The notes under the pieces: generated by a model
Seen by the model: only the letters and a program-made list of their open reading frames with translations
Told to the model about the DNA's origin: nothing
Databases searched by the model: none
Position numbers and translations under genes: made by a program
Part shown: positions 15,245 to 24,027 of the stretch, piece after piece
Layout: each line of letters begins with the position of its first letter
How positions within the stretch are numbered: position 1 is the stretch's first letter
Assembly: GCA_022769185.1 (NCBI GenBank)
Contig: JALEKG010000098.1
Coordinates: forward strand, 1 to 33,585
DNA from: Dorea sp.
Lineage (GTDB): Bacteria; Bacillota; Clostridia; Lachnospirales; Lachnospiraceae
Length of the DNA: 33,585 nucleotides
Direction of reading: 5' to 3'

Positions 15245-15272
15245 TTGACTTTGAATTGCTCTTGCGTATGAT
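15245..15272 (+). promoter_or_regulatory. Promoter of the zinc-ribbon/DUF5685/J-protein operon
   Basis: TTGACT, 16-nt spacer, TATGAT, about 33 nt upstream of the first start codon. Confidence 0.7.
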
Positions 15273-15304
15273 TATGAGTATAAATTTCAGGAAGGTGGTT
15301 TATT

Positions 15305-15700
15305 TTGAAAGAGAAATTAATGCGTTTTATGTACGGAAGATATGGTGTGGATTCCCTTGGAAAGTTTTTGATTGTTATGGCACTGGCTGCAATGCTTATT
15401 GCGGGATGGGCTGATAGTTCTATTCTTTCTCTGTTATCCTGGTTTTGTATTATCTATGCTTATTTCCGGATGTTTTCCCGGAATGTATACAAACGTTCCT
15501 CTGAAAATCAATGGTATCTGAATAAGACTGCCAAGATACGTAATTTTTTTGCACGCCAGAAATACATGATCTCGCAGCGTAAGACTCATCGTATATTCAA
15601 ATGTCCGACCTGTCACCAGAAAATCCGAGTTCCAAAGGGCAAAGGGAAAATCGAAATCAGATGTCCGAAATGCAACACGAAATTTATTAAAAAGAGTTAA
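15305..15700 (+). CDS. Membrane protein with C-terminal zinc ribbon
   Basis: A 131-aa protein of unknown function. Two hydrophobic segments (about 20-36 and 40-58) form a hairpin; a basic linker follows. The C-terminus about 98-126 is a zinc ribbon with paired CPTC and CPKC knuckles, probably cytoplasmic. The start is a TTG at 15305 behind AGGAAGGTGG; the next ATG is five codons in. It is the first gene of a plus-strand group with a DUF5685 protein 12 nt downstream and a J-domain protein, suggesting one complex or pathway at the membrane. I do not recognise a named family. Confidence 0.8.
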   Translation: MKEKLMRFMYGRYGVDSLGKFLIVMALAAMLIAGWADSSILSLLSWFCIIYAYFRMFSRNVYKRSSENQWYLNKTAKIRNFFARQKYMISQRKTHRIFKCPTCHQKIRVPKGKGKIEIRCPKCNTKFIKKS

Positions 15701-15712
15701 TGAGGCCTGCCT

Positions 15713-16597
15713 ATGTTTGGATATATCTCAATTAACAAAGCCGAAATGAAGTTTAAAGACTACGATATGTACCATTCGTACTATTGTGGTCTTTGCAAAT
15801 GTCTAAAGAAATGTTATGGTATAAGAGGTCAGTTGACTTTATCCTTTGACATGACATTTCTCGTTGTTCTTCTCACAGGTCTCTATGAAGCTGAGACAAA
15901 GGTTGAAACAGTCAGATGCGTTGCACATCCTTTCGAAAAGCATCCGGCAAGAGTGAATGAATTTACAAACTATGCAGCTGCGATGAATCTTGTTCTGTCC
16001 TACTATAAATGTAAGGATGACTGGGATGATGAGCGTAAGAAAAAAGGCTATGCTGCTGCAAAGCTTCTCCAGTCCCGGATTTCAGAAATTGAAAAGGAAT
16101 ATCCAGAGAAGGTACAGCTTATTGCCTCGAATCTGAAAAAATTATCTGAATTTGAAGCGAAAAACGAACAAAACATCGATCTGATGGCCGGACTTTTCGG
16201 TGATATTATGGCTGAGATCTTCGTATACCGCCATGATGTTTGGGAAGTTTCTCTTCGTAAGATGGGATTTTTCCTTGGCAAATTCATATACCTGATGGAT
16301 GCATATGAAGATGTAGAAAAAGATATCAAATCTGGAAGCTATAATCCTCTGAAAGAAGCTTTTCAGTCGAACCCGAACTTTGCCGAAGACTGTCGTGAGC
16401 TTCTGACACTGATGATGGCAGAATGCTCCCGAGAATTTGAGAAGCTTCCAATTCTGCTCCATGCAGATATTTTGAGAAATGTTTTATATTCCGGCGTATG
16501 GTGTCACTATACAACGGTGACATCCAAACGAAATGAAAAACAGGAAAATGTACATTCTGACACTGACAAATCAGACACAGGAGATCACATACAATGA
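15713..16597 (+). CDS. DUF5685 family protein
   Basis: A 294-aa protein that I assign to DUF5685. The N-terminus [18 protein letters not shown] leads into a cysteine cluster ([14 protein letters not shown]: Cys25, 28, 30, 34). The remainder is largely helical, with DDWDDERKK near 105 and [15 protein letters not shown] near 195, acidic patterns reminiscent of metal-binding or isoprenoid-synthase-like helical bundles. That resemblance is only suggestive. No signal peptide is visible. The last codon overlaps the J-protein start (ATGA), so the two are translationally coupled, which supports a partnership. Function unknown. Confidence 0.82.
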   Translation: MFGYISINKAEMKFKDYDMYHSYYCGLCKCLKKCYGIRGQLTLSFDMTFLVVLLTGLYEAETKVETVRCVAHPFEKHPARVNEFTNYAAAMNLVLSYYKCKDDWDDERKKKGYAAAKLLQSRISEIEKEYPEKVQLIASNLKKLSEFEAKNEQNIDLMAGLFGDIMAEIFVYRHDVWEVSLRKMGFFLGKFIYLMDAYEDVEKDIKSGSYNPLKEAFQSNPNFAEDCRELLTLMMAECSREFEKLPILLHADILRNVLYSGVWCHYTTVTSKRNEKQENVHSDTDKSDTGDHIQ

Positions 16598-17346
16598 CAG
16601 ATCCTTACATTGTCTTAGGCGTTGATCGAAGCGCCTCTGACGAAGAAATTAAAAAAGCATACCGCAAATTAAGCAGAAAATATCATCCTGACGCAAATAT
16701 TAATAACCCCAATAAAGATCAGGCTGAAGCCAAATTCAAGGAAGTACAGCAGGCTTACCAGCAGATCATGCATGAACGCGAATATGGACCATCCCAGAGC
16801 TCTGGTTCTTATGGAAATCAGGGTGGATATAGTGGACAGCAAAGTTCCTACGGAGGATACGGTGATTTTGGTGACTATGGTCCGTTCCGCGGATTCTATG
16901 GACAATATCGCCAACAGTCCGGTCCACAGGCTTCCAGCAACGAAGAAGATATCCATCTGAAGGCGGCAGCCAACTTTATTAACAGTGGTCATTACCAGGA
17001 AGCACTGAATCTTCTGAATGGCATTCAGGATCATAATGCACGCTGGTATTATTACAGCGCACTTGCGAACTCCGGAATGGGTAACAATGTAATTGCGCTT
17101 CAGCATGCCAAAGAAGCCCTCCGCATGGAACCAAACAACTATGAATACCAGATGCTGGTCCGCCGGTTTGAAAGTGGCGGCAGCTGGTATCAGCAGCGTC
17201 AGAATCCTTATGAAACTACCTTCAGTGCCGGCAGTGACTGCTGCATGAAACTCTGTATTGCCAATATCATCTGTAACCTGTGTTGTGGCAGTGGGTTATG
17301 TTGTGGCGGAGGCGGTCCTATGCCTGGCGGTAATGGATTTATCTAA
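16594..17346 (+). CDS. J-domain (DnaJ-like) protein with cysteine-rich C-terminus
   Basis: A 250-aa protein. Residues 2-62 are a J domain with the HPD tripeptide at 31-33, which should stimulate an Hsp70. A Gly/Ser/Tyr-rich stretch follows at about 68-108, then TPR-like helices at about 120-190 ([17 protein letters not shown] and [20 protein letters not shown]). The tail has eight cysteines within about 30 residues (CCMKLC, CNLCC, GLCCGG) and may be a metal site, lipid-modified or membrane-associated. It is not the housekeeping DnaJ, since it lacks the CxxCxGxG zinc domain. It overlaps the DUF5685 gene. The client is unknown. Confidence 0.88.
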   Translation: MTDPYIVLGVDRSASDEEIKKAYRKLSRKYHPDANINNPNKDQAEAKFKEVQQAYQQIMHEREYGPSQSSGSYGNQGGYSGQQSSYGGYGDFGDYGPFRGFYGQYRQQSGPQASSNEEDIHLKAAANFINSGHYQEALNLLNGIQDHNARWYYYSALANSGMGNNVIALQHAKEALRMEPNNYEYQMLVRRFESGGSWYQQRQNPYETTFSAGSDCCMKLCIANIICNLCCGSGLCCGGGGPMPGGNGFI

Positions 17347-17364
17347 GAAAGGAGTCCGCTTACT

Positions 17365-17892
17365 ATGTTGGATTATTTAGTTCTGTATCAAAGCGAATCC
17401 GGTAATACCAAAAAAGTTGCAGCAACCATTTTTTCGCACCTTCCCGGCAATTCAAAAGATCTGATTGACATTACAACTGATAAAACGATCCCCGAAGCCC
17501 GACTCTATTTTATCGGCTTTTGCGTACACCGGGGAAGCTGCAGTATGGAAGTCATCGACTTCTTAAGCGGTCTGAGTGATAAACAAATTGCTCTTTTTGG
17601 CACCTGTGGCATGGGAAATTCCATTGAATATTACAAAGGAATCGAACAAAGAGTCAGTGCATGGATTGAATCTGATAACGAATATCTTGGCGCCTTTATC
17701 TGCCAGGGTAAAATGCCACAGCAAGTCAGACAAAAATATGAAGCAAAAAAAACTTCAGAAAACTCGAAACAGATCGACGCATGCATCCGGAACTTTGATC
17801 AGGCACTTATGCATCCGGACAGTCTGGATCTGGAACACGCCAAAGTATTTACAGATAAGATTCTTAAAAAGTTTCAGGAAAGAGCCTATTAA
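17365..17892 (+). CDS. Flavodoxin-like protein
   Basis: A 175-aa flavodoxin fold. YQSESGNTKKVA at 8-19 is the FMN phosphate loop, IGFCVHRGS near 50 and FGTCGMGNSIEYY near 74 are the two isoalloxazine loops. About 35 extra residues follow the core, rich in Lys/Asp. It would carry electrons to an unidentified reductase. It begins 18 nt after the J-protein stop, behind AAAGGAG, and is probably the last gene of this operon. No oxidoreductase partner is nearby. Confidence 0.88.
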   Translation: MLDYLVLYQSESGNTKKVAATIFSHLPGNSKDLIDITTDKTIPEARLYFIGFCVHRGSCSMEVIDFLSGLSDKQIALFGTCGMGNSIEYYKGIEQRVSAWIESDNEYLGAFICQGKMPQQVRQKYEAKKTSENSKQIDACIRNFDQALMHPDSLDLEHAKVFTDKILKKFQERAY

Positions 17893-17907
17893 AAATGATT
17901 CTACTAC

Positions 17908-17972
17908 GCCAAGAAATCCAGAAATTACTCCGGGATTATTTACTGATCCTCTGCTTTTCTAGATTTCTTGGC
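17908..17972 (+). terminator. Probable terminator after the flavodoxin gene
   Basis: 16-bp arms 17908-17923 and 17957-17972 pair with one mismatch around a 33-nt loop, starting 15 nt past the stop. The following TTTCTTC is only a weak T-tract. Nothing else is recognised between here and the next promoter at 18086. Confidence 0.45.
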
Positions 17973-18085
17973 TTTCTTCATGATTCTGCAAGATCAGGAC
18001 ATACAGAAACTTTCTGCCTTGTTATATCCCATTTTCCCTGGAAATACTACAAAGTATGTTTAGAAATATTTAATAGTTGAAAGCG

Positions 18086-18114
18086 TTGACCGAATCGGTT
18101 TACGGTGCTATTAT
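18086..18114 (+). promoter_or_regulatory. Promoter of the TetR/ABC operon with embedded palindrome
   Basis: TTGACC, 17-nt spacer, TATTAT. The palindrome ACCGAATCGGT (18089-18099), extendable as an imperfect 19-mer, overlaps the -35 box and spacer and is a likely autorepression site for the TetR protein. Confidence 0.65.
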
Positions 18115-18176
18115 GGCATAAATTAAATGTATGCAGCACAATTACTGATGCTGCCTGCAATCACGGGGGCGGGAAT

Positions 18177-18836
18177 ATGGATAAATTTCTGGCATTGCCA
18201 AAAGAGAAACAGGATTCCATTATAGAAGCTGGCTACTCTTGTTTTGCGCAGATGGGCTATAAGAAGACATCCGTTGCAGATATTGCTGCTAAAGCGAAGA
18301 TTTCTAAGGCAATGATCTTTCATTATTTTGGATGTAAAAAAAACATGTATCTGCATCTGGTACAATGTGCTTTTGATGAAGTGGACAGGTGGAATGAAAA
18401 ATATATGCCACCGGATCATGCAGATTTTTTCAGCCGGTTTATTACAAAGGTTCAGCGTCAGTCCGGGATGCTGCAAAGCCATCCGGCCTTGATTGCCTTT
18501 CTACTGTCGGTAAGAAATGAAAATGATGCAGAGGTCAAAAATGATATTCGCCAAAACCTGCAAAGCAGAAAAGCGTACCAACGGGAACTTCAATTATTCG
18601 AAACGGATTATGACAGATTCAAGGATAATGTCCGGCCGGAACTGGTGATGGATCTATTGTCGAACTACATTGAGAACATTGCGCGCAGGACAGCACTGAA
18701 TCAGATTTCAGATCTAGATTCTATCATAAAAGAAGTAACCGCATGTGTGGAAATGCTAAAAAGAAATTTATATAAGGACTCAATATTAGCCAATCAGGAG
18801 GAGGAACAAGATGCTGCAGATCAAAAACATATCTAA
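18177..18836 (+). CDS. TetR/AcrR-family transcriptional regulator
   Basis: A 219-aa regulator. Residues about 8-55 are the TetR helix-turn-helix (SCFAQMGYKKTSVADIAAKA, then KISKAMIFHYFGCKKNMYLH), and the rest is a helical ligand domain. The ATG at 18177 follows GGGGGCGGG. Its 3' end overlaps the ABC gene by 26 nt, so it very probably represses its own operon and responds to a compound or envelope stress handled by the transporter. A promoter with a palindrome lies upstream. Confidence 0.93.
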   Translation: MDKFLALPKEKQDSIIEAGYSCFAQMGYKKTSVADIAAKAKISKAMIFHYFGCKKNMYLHLVQCAFDEVDRWNEKYMPPDHADFFSRFITKVQRQSGMLQSHPALIAFLLSVRNENDAEVKNDIRQNLQSRKAYQRELQLFETDYDRFKDNVRPELVMDLLSNYIENIARRTALNQISDLDSIIKEVTACVEMLKRNLYKDSILANQEEEQDAADQKHI

Positions 18837-21800
18837 ACAATATAAGACGGGAGATCTGGTCCAGACCGCATTGAATGGTGTCAGCCTGAATTTCCGGGAC
18901 AATGAATTTGTGTCCATTCTTGGACCATCCGGCTCCGGAAAGACGACGCTGCTTAATATCATTGGTGGTCTGGATCGTTATGACAGCGGAAATCTGATTA
19001 TCAACAATGTATCTACCAAAAATTATAAAGACCACGACTGGGATTCTTATCGAAACCACACCATTGGTTTTGTATTCCAGAGTTACAACCTGATCCCGCA
19101 CCAGACTGTACTGGCAAATGTAGAACTGGCACTGACTATCAGCGGTATTTCCAAAAAAGAACGTAAAAAAAGAGCACTGGATGCACTGGAGAAAGTAGGC
19201 TTAAAAGAGCAGGCACATAAAAAACCAAACCAGATGTCCGGAGGACAGATGCAGAGAGTTGCGATTGCCAGAGCACTGGTTAATAATCCAGACATCCTGC
19301 TTGCAGATGAACCTACCGGTGCGCTGGATACGGAGACCAGTGTACAGGTTATGGAACTTCTGAAAGAAGTGGCACATGACCGTCTTGTCATTATGGTGAC
19401 ACATAACCCGGAACTTGCAGAAGAATACTCTACCCGTATTGTAAAATTAAAAGACGGCAATATCATTGGAGATTCTGATCCATTTACTCCAGACACAAGA
19501 CAGGATGCACCGCCAGAACATAAAAATCTGGGAAAAGCATCCATGTCATTTCTTACGGCGCTGTCACTGAGTCTGAATAACCTGATGACCAAAAAAGCCC
19601 GGACGATTCTGACCGCATTTGCCGGTTCCATCGGTATTATAGGTATTGCTCTGATTCTGTCGCTTTCGACAGGATTTCAGAACTATATTGATCAGATTCA
19701 GGAAGAGACGCTAACCTCTTACCCACTTTCTCTTACGAAGGAGACCGCTGATGTGACATCAGCTCTTTTATCGATGGTTTCAGAAAGCGGAGAAGCAAAA
19801 GGCAACGATATTGTAGAAGAACAACAGTATATCAGCAGCATGTTCTCCAGTGTTGGAACCAATGATCTGAAATCTTTTAATAAATACTTAGAAAAACATG
19901 AGGATGAGGTCGATGATATGGTTTCCCTGATCCAGTATGAATATAGTGTGAAACCGCTGATTTATACCATCGACTGTAATGATAAGATCACGCAATTGAA
20001 CCCTAATACGCTTTTGTCCTCTATCAGCGGAAATAACAGTTCCCTGTTATCGAACTCAAATCTTCCGGCAGCTTCCATGACTTCTGTTTTCAACGAAATG
20101 CTGGATGATCCAGAGGCACTGGAAGAACAATATGATGTGCTTGCCGGAGAATGGCCGGACGCCTATGATGAAGCAATCATTGTATTATCAGAACCAAATG
20201 GCATTTCCGATCTTCTTGTTTACTGTCTGGGACTCCGTGATAATACAGAACTTAAGGATATGCTCACCAGGCTGATGGCAGGCGAAGCCGTTGAAGAAGA
20301 AAAAGAACCAATGGAATTTACATACGATGATCTGCTGAACCTTTCCTTCAAGATTGTAGATGCAAGTGCTACCTATAAATATAATGAACAATACGATATT
20401 TATGAAGATATGTCGGATGATCAAAAGTATATGCAGGAAGTTTATGATCATTCGCCAGATCTGAAAATTGTCGGAATCGTCTGCCCGAAAGAGGGAAGTA
20501 ACGCTATGACTCTGTCTACCGGTGTCGCATATACGAAAGAACTGACACAGTATGTGATTGAAACAGCAGAAAAGTCAGAAATTGTAGAAAAACAGATGGC
20601 AAACAGAGATGTCAATGTATTCAGTGGAAAACGTTTTGATGACGAAGAAAAAGAATCCGGACTGGATTTCCAGGATATGATCTCGGTTGATACCGATATG
20701 CTATCTTCTGCATTTGGTGTAAATATCAATGAAAATGATATTGCAAATCTGACCTCCGGATACATGCAGCAAATATCTTCCTCCATCACAGCAGATACCT
20801 CTGCTGCAGAAAATGCATTTAACAGCACCTTGATTACCATGACATCCGATATGCTGAATGATTATATTGATGCACATTACGATGCAGCCATGAAAGGCGC
20901 TATGATCAGCATGAATGACGTAGAATCCGTTGTAAATTCCTACATGCAGACATCAGACTGCAGGAAATTACTGGCCAATCTGGAAGCCACTTATCTTATT
21001 CCACAGGATACCTTTTCTACCATGTACTCGGAACTGCTGAAAGGCATCTTGCAGGGCTATATCGGCATGGCGTCCCAGACTCCTGGAATGGGTACCGGTA
21101 CTGGAAATAGCGAAGATAACGGCAGTGGTTCTGATCCTGGAAATATCGAAGATAACGGTAGTATTTCGGGTTCGGATAACGAAAACACCGATGACACCAG
21201 TGACGGCAAAGATACAGATACGAATGCAATTACAGGCAGTGATTCTGATACCAATACCAAAGTCACTGTACAGAGTGGCACATCCGGAACTCCTCAGATC
21301 AGTGCTGATCTGCGCGCCCCACTTACAAAAGAGCTGGTGGCACAGCTCGTTCCGCAGCTTACCAGCCAGGATGCCATTGTGACAGCTTCCGATCAGATTG
21401 CAGCAGTAATGACAGAAGCAGTGATGAAGAAAGAGGTTATGACGGAAGTCGGGGAACTGACAGGCGAACTGATGAATACCATGGCAAGTGCATTCCATGT
21501 AAATCCAGACGCAATTGCAGGTGCGTTCCAGTTTGATCTGAGCGAAGAAGAACTTACCCGTCTGATGGAGACCATGACATCCAATGGCGTAGAAAAAAAC
21601 GCTGACTCGAACCTGACTACGCTTGGATACCAGGATCTCGAAGAACCAACATCCATTTCATTCTATTTTAAAGATTTTGATTCCAAAGAATTGTTTGTAG
21701 ATTTTCTGGATCAATACAATGAAGACATGGAAAATGAGGATGAAGAAAAGGTCATCCAATATACAGATATTACTGGAATTCTGATGTCCTCCGTAAGTAC

Positions 21801-22218
21801 AATCGTAAACAGTGTTACTTATGTATTGATCGCATTCGTAAGTATATCACTGATCGTATCCTCAATTATGATTGGTATTATTACTTACATTTCCGTACTG
21901 GAGCGAACCAAAGAAATTGGTGTCCTGCGGGCAATTGGAGCATCCAAAAAGAACATTTCTTCCATCTTTAATGCAGAAACTTTTATCGTTGGATTATGTT
22001 CCGGACTTCTTGGAGTTGGCGTAACATCAGCGCTGGTTCCACCGATCAATTATGTCATCCATACACTGACGAATAATTATGATATTAATGCAGTACTTCC
22101 GTTGAAAGCAGCACTGGTACTGGTGGTATTAAGTATTATCCTGACGCTGATCAGTGGTCTGATTCCTTCCAAACAGGCAGCGAAGAAAGATCCGGTACTG
22201 GCACTTCGGAGTGAATAA
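18811..22218 (+). CDS. MacB-type ABC transporter, fused ATPase and FtsX-like permease
   Basis: A 1135-aa single-chain exporter or mechanotransmission ABC protein. The ATPase is at about 1-230: Walker A GPSGSGKTT (38-46), signature MSGGQMQR, Walker B ILLADEPTGALD and H-loop VTHNPE. A first transmembrane helix lies near 260-285 (FAGSIGIIGIALILSLSTGF), followed by about 700 extracytoplasmic residues with a Gly/Ser/Asp/Asn-rich spacer near 760-820. Three helices of an FtsX domain close the protein (about 990-1130), ending in KDPVLALRSE. Such fusions are linked to peptide or antibiotic resistance in Firmicutes. ATG 18811 follows GGAGGAGG. The substrate is unknown. Confidence 0.93.
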   Translation: MLQIKNISKQYKTGDLVQTALNGVSLNFRDNEFVSILGPSGSGKTTLLNIIGGLDRYDSGNLIINNVSTKNYKDHDWDSYRNHTIGFVFQSYNLIPHQTVLANVELALTISGISKKERKKRALDALEKVGLKEQAHKKPNQMSGGQMQRVAIARALVNNPDILLADEPTGALDTETSVQVMELLKEVAHDRLVIMVTHNPELAEEYSTRIVKLKDGNIIGDSDPFTPDTRQDAPPEHKNLGKASMSFLTALSLSLNNLMTKKARTILTAFAGSIGIIGIALILSLSTGFQNYIDQIQEETLTSYPLSLTKETADVTSALLSMVSESGEAKGNDIVEEQQYISSMFSSVGTNDLKSFNKYLEKHEDEVDDMVSLIQYEYSVKPLIYTIDCNDKITQLNPNTLLSSISGNNSSLLSNSNLPAASMTSVFNEMLDDPEALEEQYDVLAGEWPDAYDEAIIVLSEPNGISDLLVYCLGLRDNTELKDMLTRLMAGEAVEEEKEPMEFTYDDLLNLSFKIVDASATYKYNEQYDIYEDMSDDQKYMQEVYDHSPDLKIVGIVCPKEGSNAMTLSTGVAYTKELTQYVIETAEKSEIVEKQMANRDVNVFSGKRFDDEEKESGLDFQDMISVDTDMLSSAFGVNINENDIANLTSGYMQQISSSITADTSAAENAFNSTLITMTSDMLNDYIDAHYDAAMKGAMISMNDVESVVNSYMQTSDCRKLLANLEATYLIPQDTFSTMYSELLKGILQGYIGMASQTPGMGTGTGNSEDNGSGSDPGNIEDNGSISGSDNENTDDTSDGKDTDTNAITGSDSDTNTKVTVQSGTSGTPQISADLRAPLTKELVAQLVPQLTSQDAIVTASDQIAAVMTEAVMKKEVMTEVGELTGELMNTMASAFHVNPDAIAGAFQFDLSEEELTRLMETMTSNGVEKNADSNLTTLGYQDLEEPTSISFYFKDFDSKELFVDFLDQYNEDMENEDEEKVIQYTDITGILMSSVSTIVNSVTYVLIAFVSISLIVSSIMIGIITYISVLERTKEIGVLRAIGASKKNISSIFNAETFIVGLCSGLLGVGVTSALVPPINYVIHTLTNNYDINAVLPLKAALVLVVLSIILTLISGLIPSKQAAKKDPVLALRSE
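21103..21174 (+). repeat. Two imperfect 36-bp tandem repeats inside the ABC gene
   Basis: GGAAATA-CGAAGATAACGG recurs with a 36-bp period at 21103 and 21139, encoding two 12-residue units beginning GNSEDNG and GNIEDNG. An irregular Asp/Asn/Thr/Ser-rich stretch follows. It is a low-complexity linker in the extracytoplasmic domain. Confidence 0.75.
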
Positions 22219-22224
22219 AGATAT

Positions 22225-22268
22225 AAGCCTCATTGATAGCGGGAAATGCTATCTGTGAGGCTTTTTTT
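22225..22268 (+). terminator. Rho-independent terminator of the TetR/ABC operon
   Basis: Stem AAGCCTCA / TGAGGCTT with inner GATAGC / GCTATC, followed by a T-run, 7 nt past the ABC stop. Confidence 0.92.
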
Positions 22269-22281
22269 AGTTGTATAACAG

Positions 22282-22312
22282 AAAAAAACCCCAGAATTAA
22301 TATTCCGAGGTT
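22282..22312 (-). terminator. Terminator after tRNA-Cys
   Basis: Imperfect stem of AACCTCGGAAT against ATTCTGGGGTT around a short loop, followed on the minus strand by a run of T. It lies about 10 nt past the tRNA 3' end. Confidence 0.75.
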
Positions 22313-22321
22313 CATCCATAA

Positions 22322-22392
22322 AGGCGCCAACCAGATTTGAACTGGTGATAGAGGTGTTGCAGACCTTTGCCTTACCACTTGGCTATGGCGCC
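22322..22392 (-). tRNA. tRNA-Cys (GCA)
   Basis: 71-nt tRNA on the minus strand. The acceptor stem GGCGCCA / TGGCGCC pairs fully. The D arm has AAGTGGTAA, the anticodon loop CTGCAAC contains GCA, and the T arm contains GTTCAAATC. The 3' CCA is not encoded. The outermost anticodon-stem pair looks mismatched. It stands alone with its own promoter and terminator. Confidence 0.95.
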
Positions 22393-22412
22393 ATCCTTCT
22401 GAGCACTTATAT

Positions 22413-22441
22413 ATTATAACAAATGCCCAGAATGAAGTCAA
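22413..22441 (-). promoter_or_regulatory. Promoter of tRNA-Cys
   Basis: Minus strand TTGACT, 17-nt spacer, perfect TATAAT, 20 nt before the tRNA 5' end and starting 3 nt past the end of the LUD gene. Confidence 0.85.
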
Positions 22442-22444
22442 TAC

Positions 22445-23083
22445 CTAAAATCCGAGTTCGTCATTTACAAGAATGACCTTAATTCTCTGTGGAGCCTTGG
22501 AAAATCTGGTGATCAAAAACTGACAGCAGATGGTATCCGGAGACTTGCAGTCGAAACACGCTCCCGTTTTTGCACAAGGAGTGTTCAGGTTGAATCTCTG
22601 AGCATTGATCGGTGCTGCTTCATTTCTTGCGCGGGATACCGCATTTTCCACATCTTTAACTACTTTGTTCATGCCTACGATCATAAGCACATTTCTTGGG
22701 CCAGCAGCAATAGCAGATACACGGTTTGCATATCCGTCAATATTTACGATCACGCCGTCTTCTGTGATTGCATTGGCACTGGTCAGGAAGAAATCACAAT
22801 CATAAGTAATCAGTTCAATTTTTCTCTTTTCTTCTGGCGTTGCAGCTGCATCACGATTGTATGTATGATAATTGCCCTGACAGACTGCATCCTTTAATCC
22901 GATTTCCCCTACAGACATAGTGCCGCCCCATGCGATACTGCTGCCTTCCGGAATCAGCTCCAGTGCCTTCGCAAGCGCTTCTTCTTTTGATTCCGCATAA
23001 TAACCGGCCATATTGCGGGAATTTAATCCTGCAATGATCTTTTCTCCTAACTTCCTGTTTCTTTTGATCCGATTTTCGTTCAT
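22445..23083 (-). CDS. LUD-domain (LutC/YkgG-like) protein
   Basis: A 212-aa LUD domain protein. GSSIAWGGTMSVGEIGL (about 47-63), FFLTSANAITEDGVIVNIDG (about 98-117) and VGMNKVVKDVENAVSR are family motifs. The C-terminal cysteine group CAKTGACFDCKSPDTICC is typical of the stand-alone clostridial subgroup, rather than LutB/LutC of lactate oxidation, and may hold a metal cluster. No LutA or LutB is present. It ends a probable three-gene unit behind the shikimate dehydrogenase-like gene (44-nt gap). Its reaction is not established. Confidence 0.87.
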   Translation of the reverse strand: MNENRIKRNRKLGEKIIAGLNSRNMAGYYAESKEEALAKALELIPEGSSIAWGGTMSVGEIGLKDAVCQGNYHTYNRDAAATPEEKRKIELITYDCDFFLTSANAITEDGVIVNIDGYANRVSAIAAGPRNVLMIVGMNKVVKDVENAVSRARNEAAPINAQRFNLNTPCAKTGACFDCKSPDTICCQFLITRFSKAPQRIKVILVNDELGF

Positions 23084-23127
23084 CTTCTTACCTCCTGTCT
23101 ACTATGAATATATTATTTCACACACTC

Positions 23128-24006
23128 TTATTTTTCCGAAAAGAATAATTCTTTCACCTCTTCTACCGGCATATCCCGTCCTGTAAAAAGCTTGAATGCC
23201 GCTACGCCCTGCCACAGAAGCATTCCCTTTCCTCCGACAATCTTCTGAACTCCTGCTTTTCTGGCATCCTTCATCATTTTTGTCTCTTTGGGATTATAAA
23301 TAATCTCTGACACGACAAGGTCTTCCCGGTATACAGACGTATCTTTAATCAATGATTCGCCTTCATTCGGCTTCATTCCTACCTTTGTAGCATTGATCAG
23401 GATATCACTTTCTCTTATACTCTCATACAGCATCGCTTCATCTGCAAGGTCACGCACGCGAACCATACACTCCGGAGCAAATTCCTTCAGCTTTTCCGAC
23501 ATTTTTTCCAACTTCAGATAATTCTCTCCCTTTCGGTTCAATACATCGATTCTCCGGGCGCCGTCCAGTGCCAGCTGGACAAATATCGCAGTTCCGGCAC
23601 CGCCGCCACCCATCAATGTGATATTTTTCCCTTTTACACGAACTCCATGTTCTTGAAGATTCCTGACAAATCCGATTCCATCCGTATTATGTCCAATCAA
23701 CCTTCCATTTTCATTCACTACGGTATTGGATGCTCCAATAATCTGTGCCGCCGGTGACAATTCGTCCACTAGCCTTACCACCTCAGTCTTACACGGCATC
23801 GTTACATTGAATCCCCTCATATGCAGAAGCCTGGCTGTATCTAGAAACTGTTGCACCTGTTCTTCTTTAATATCGAATGCAAGATAAGCATAATCAAGCC
23901 CAAGCCGCTCAAAACTGTAATTATGCATTGCCGGTGAGCCAGAATGCCCCACCGGTGAGCCAATCAGCCCTAAAAGCGTTGTTGTACCACTGATTCTTTT
24001 TTTCAT
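23128..24006 (-). CDS. aroE: Shikimate (quinate/shikimate) dehydrogenase family protein
   Basis: NAD(P)-dependent interconversion of 3-dehydroshikimate and shikimate, or quinate in YdiB-type members. The 292 residues hold GSPVGHSGSPAMHN (16-29) for substrate, NVTMPCK with the catalytic Lys near 73, HNTDG, and GGGGAGTA as nucleotide loop. The loop lacks the AARA form of classical AroE and is nearer YdiB, which suggests NAD use. No other aromatic-pathway gene is near; instead it is flanked by a PucR-like regulator (21 nt) and a LUD protein. That points to a catabolic or inducible role rather than chorismate synthesis, which is inference. Confidence 0.9.
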   Translation of the reverse strand: MKKRISGTTTLLGLIGSPVGHSGSPAMHNYSFERLGLDYAYLAFDIKEEQVQQFLDTARLLHMRGFNVTMPCKTEVVRLVDELSPAAQIIGASNTVVNENGRLIGHNTDGIGFVRNLQEHGVRVKGKNITLMGGGGAGTAIFVQLALDGARRIDVLNRKGENYLKLEKMSEKLKEFAPECMVRVRDLADEAMLYESIRESDILINATKVGMKPNEGESLIKDTSVYREDLVVSEIIYNPKETKMMKDARKAGVQKIVGGKGMLLWQGVAAFKLFTGRDMPVEEVKELFFSEK

Positions 24007-24027
24007 TTATTATCCACCCTTCTTTTG

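Noticed and set aside
17895-18080. Small open frame after the flavodoxin gene
   Set aside because: Spans the terminator-like hairpin and has no ribosome binding site or domain.
18078-18092. cre-like TTGAAAGCGTTGACC upstream of the TetR gene
   Set aside because: Two mismatches to the cre pattern, and the overlapping TetR palindrome explains the site better.
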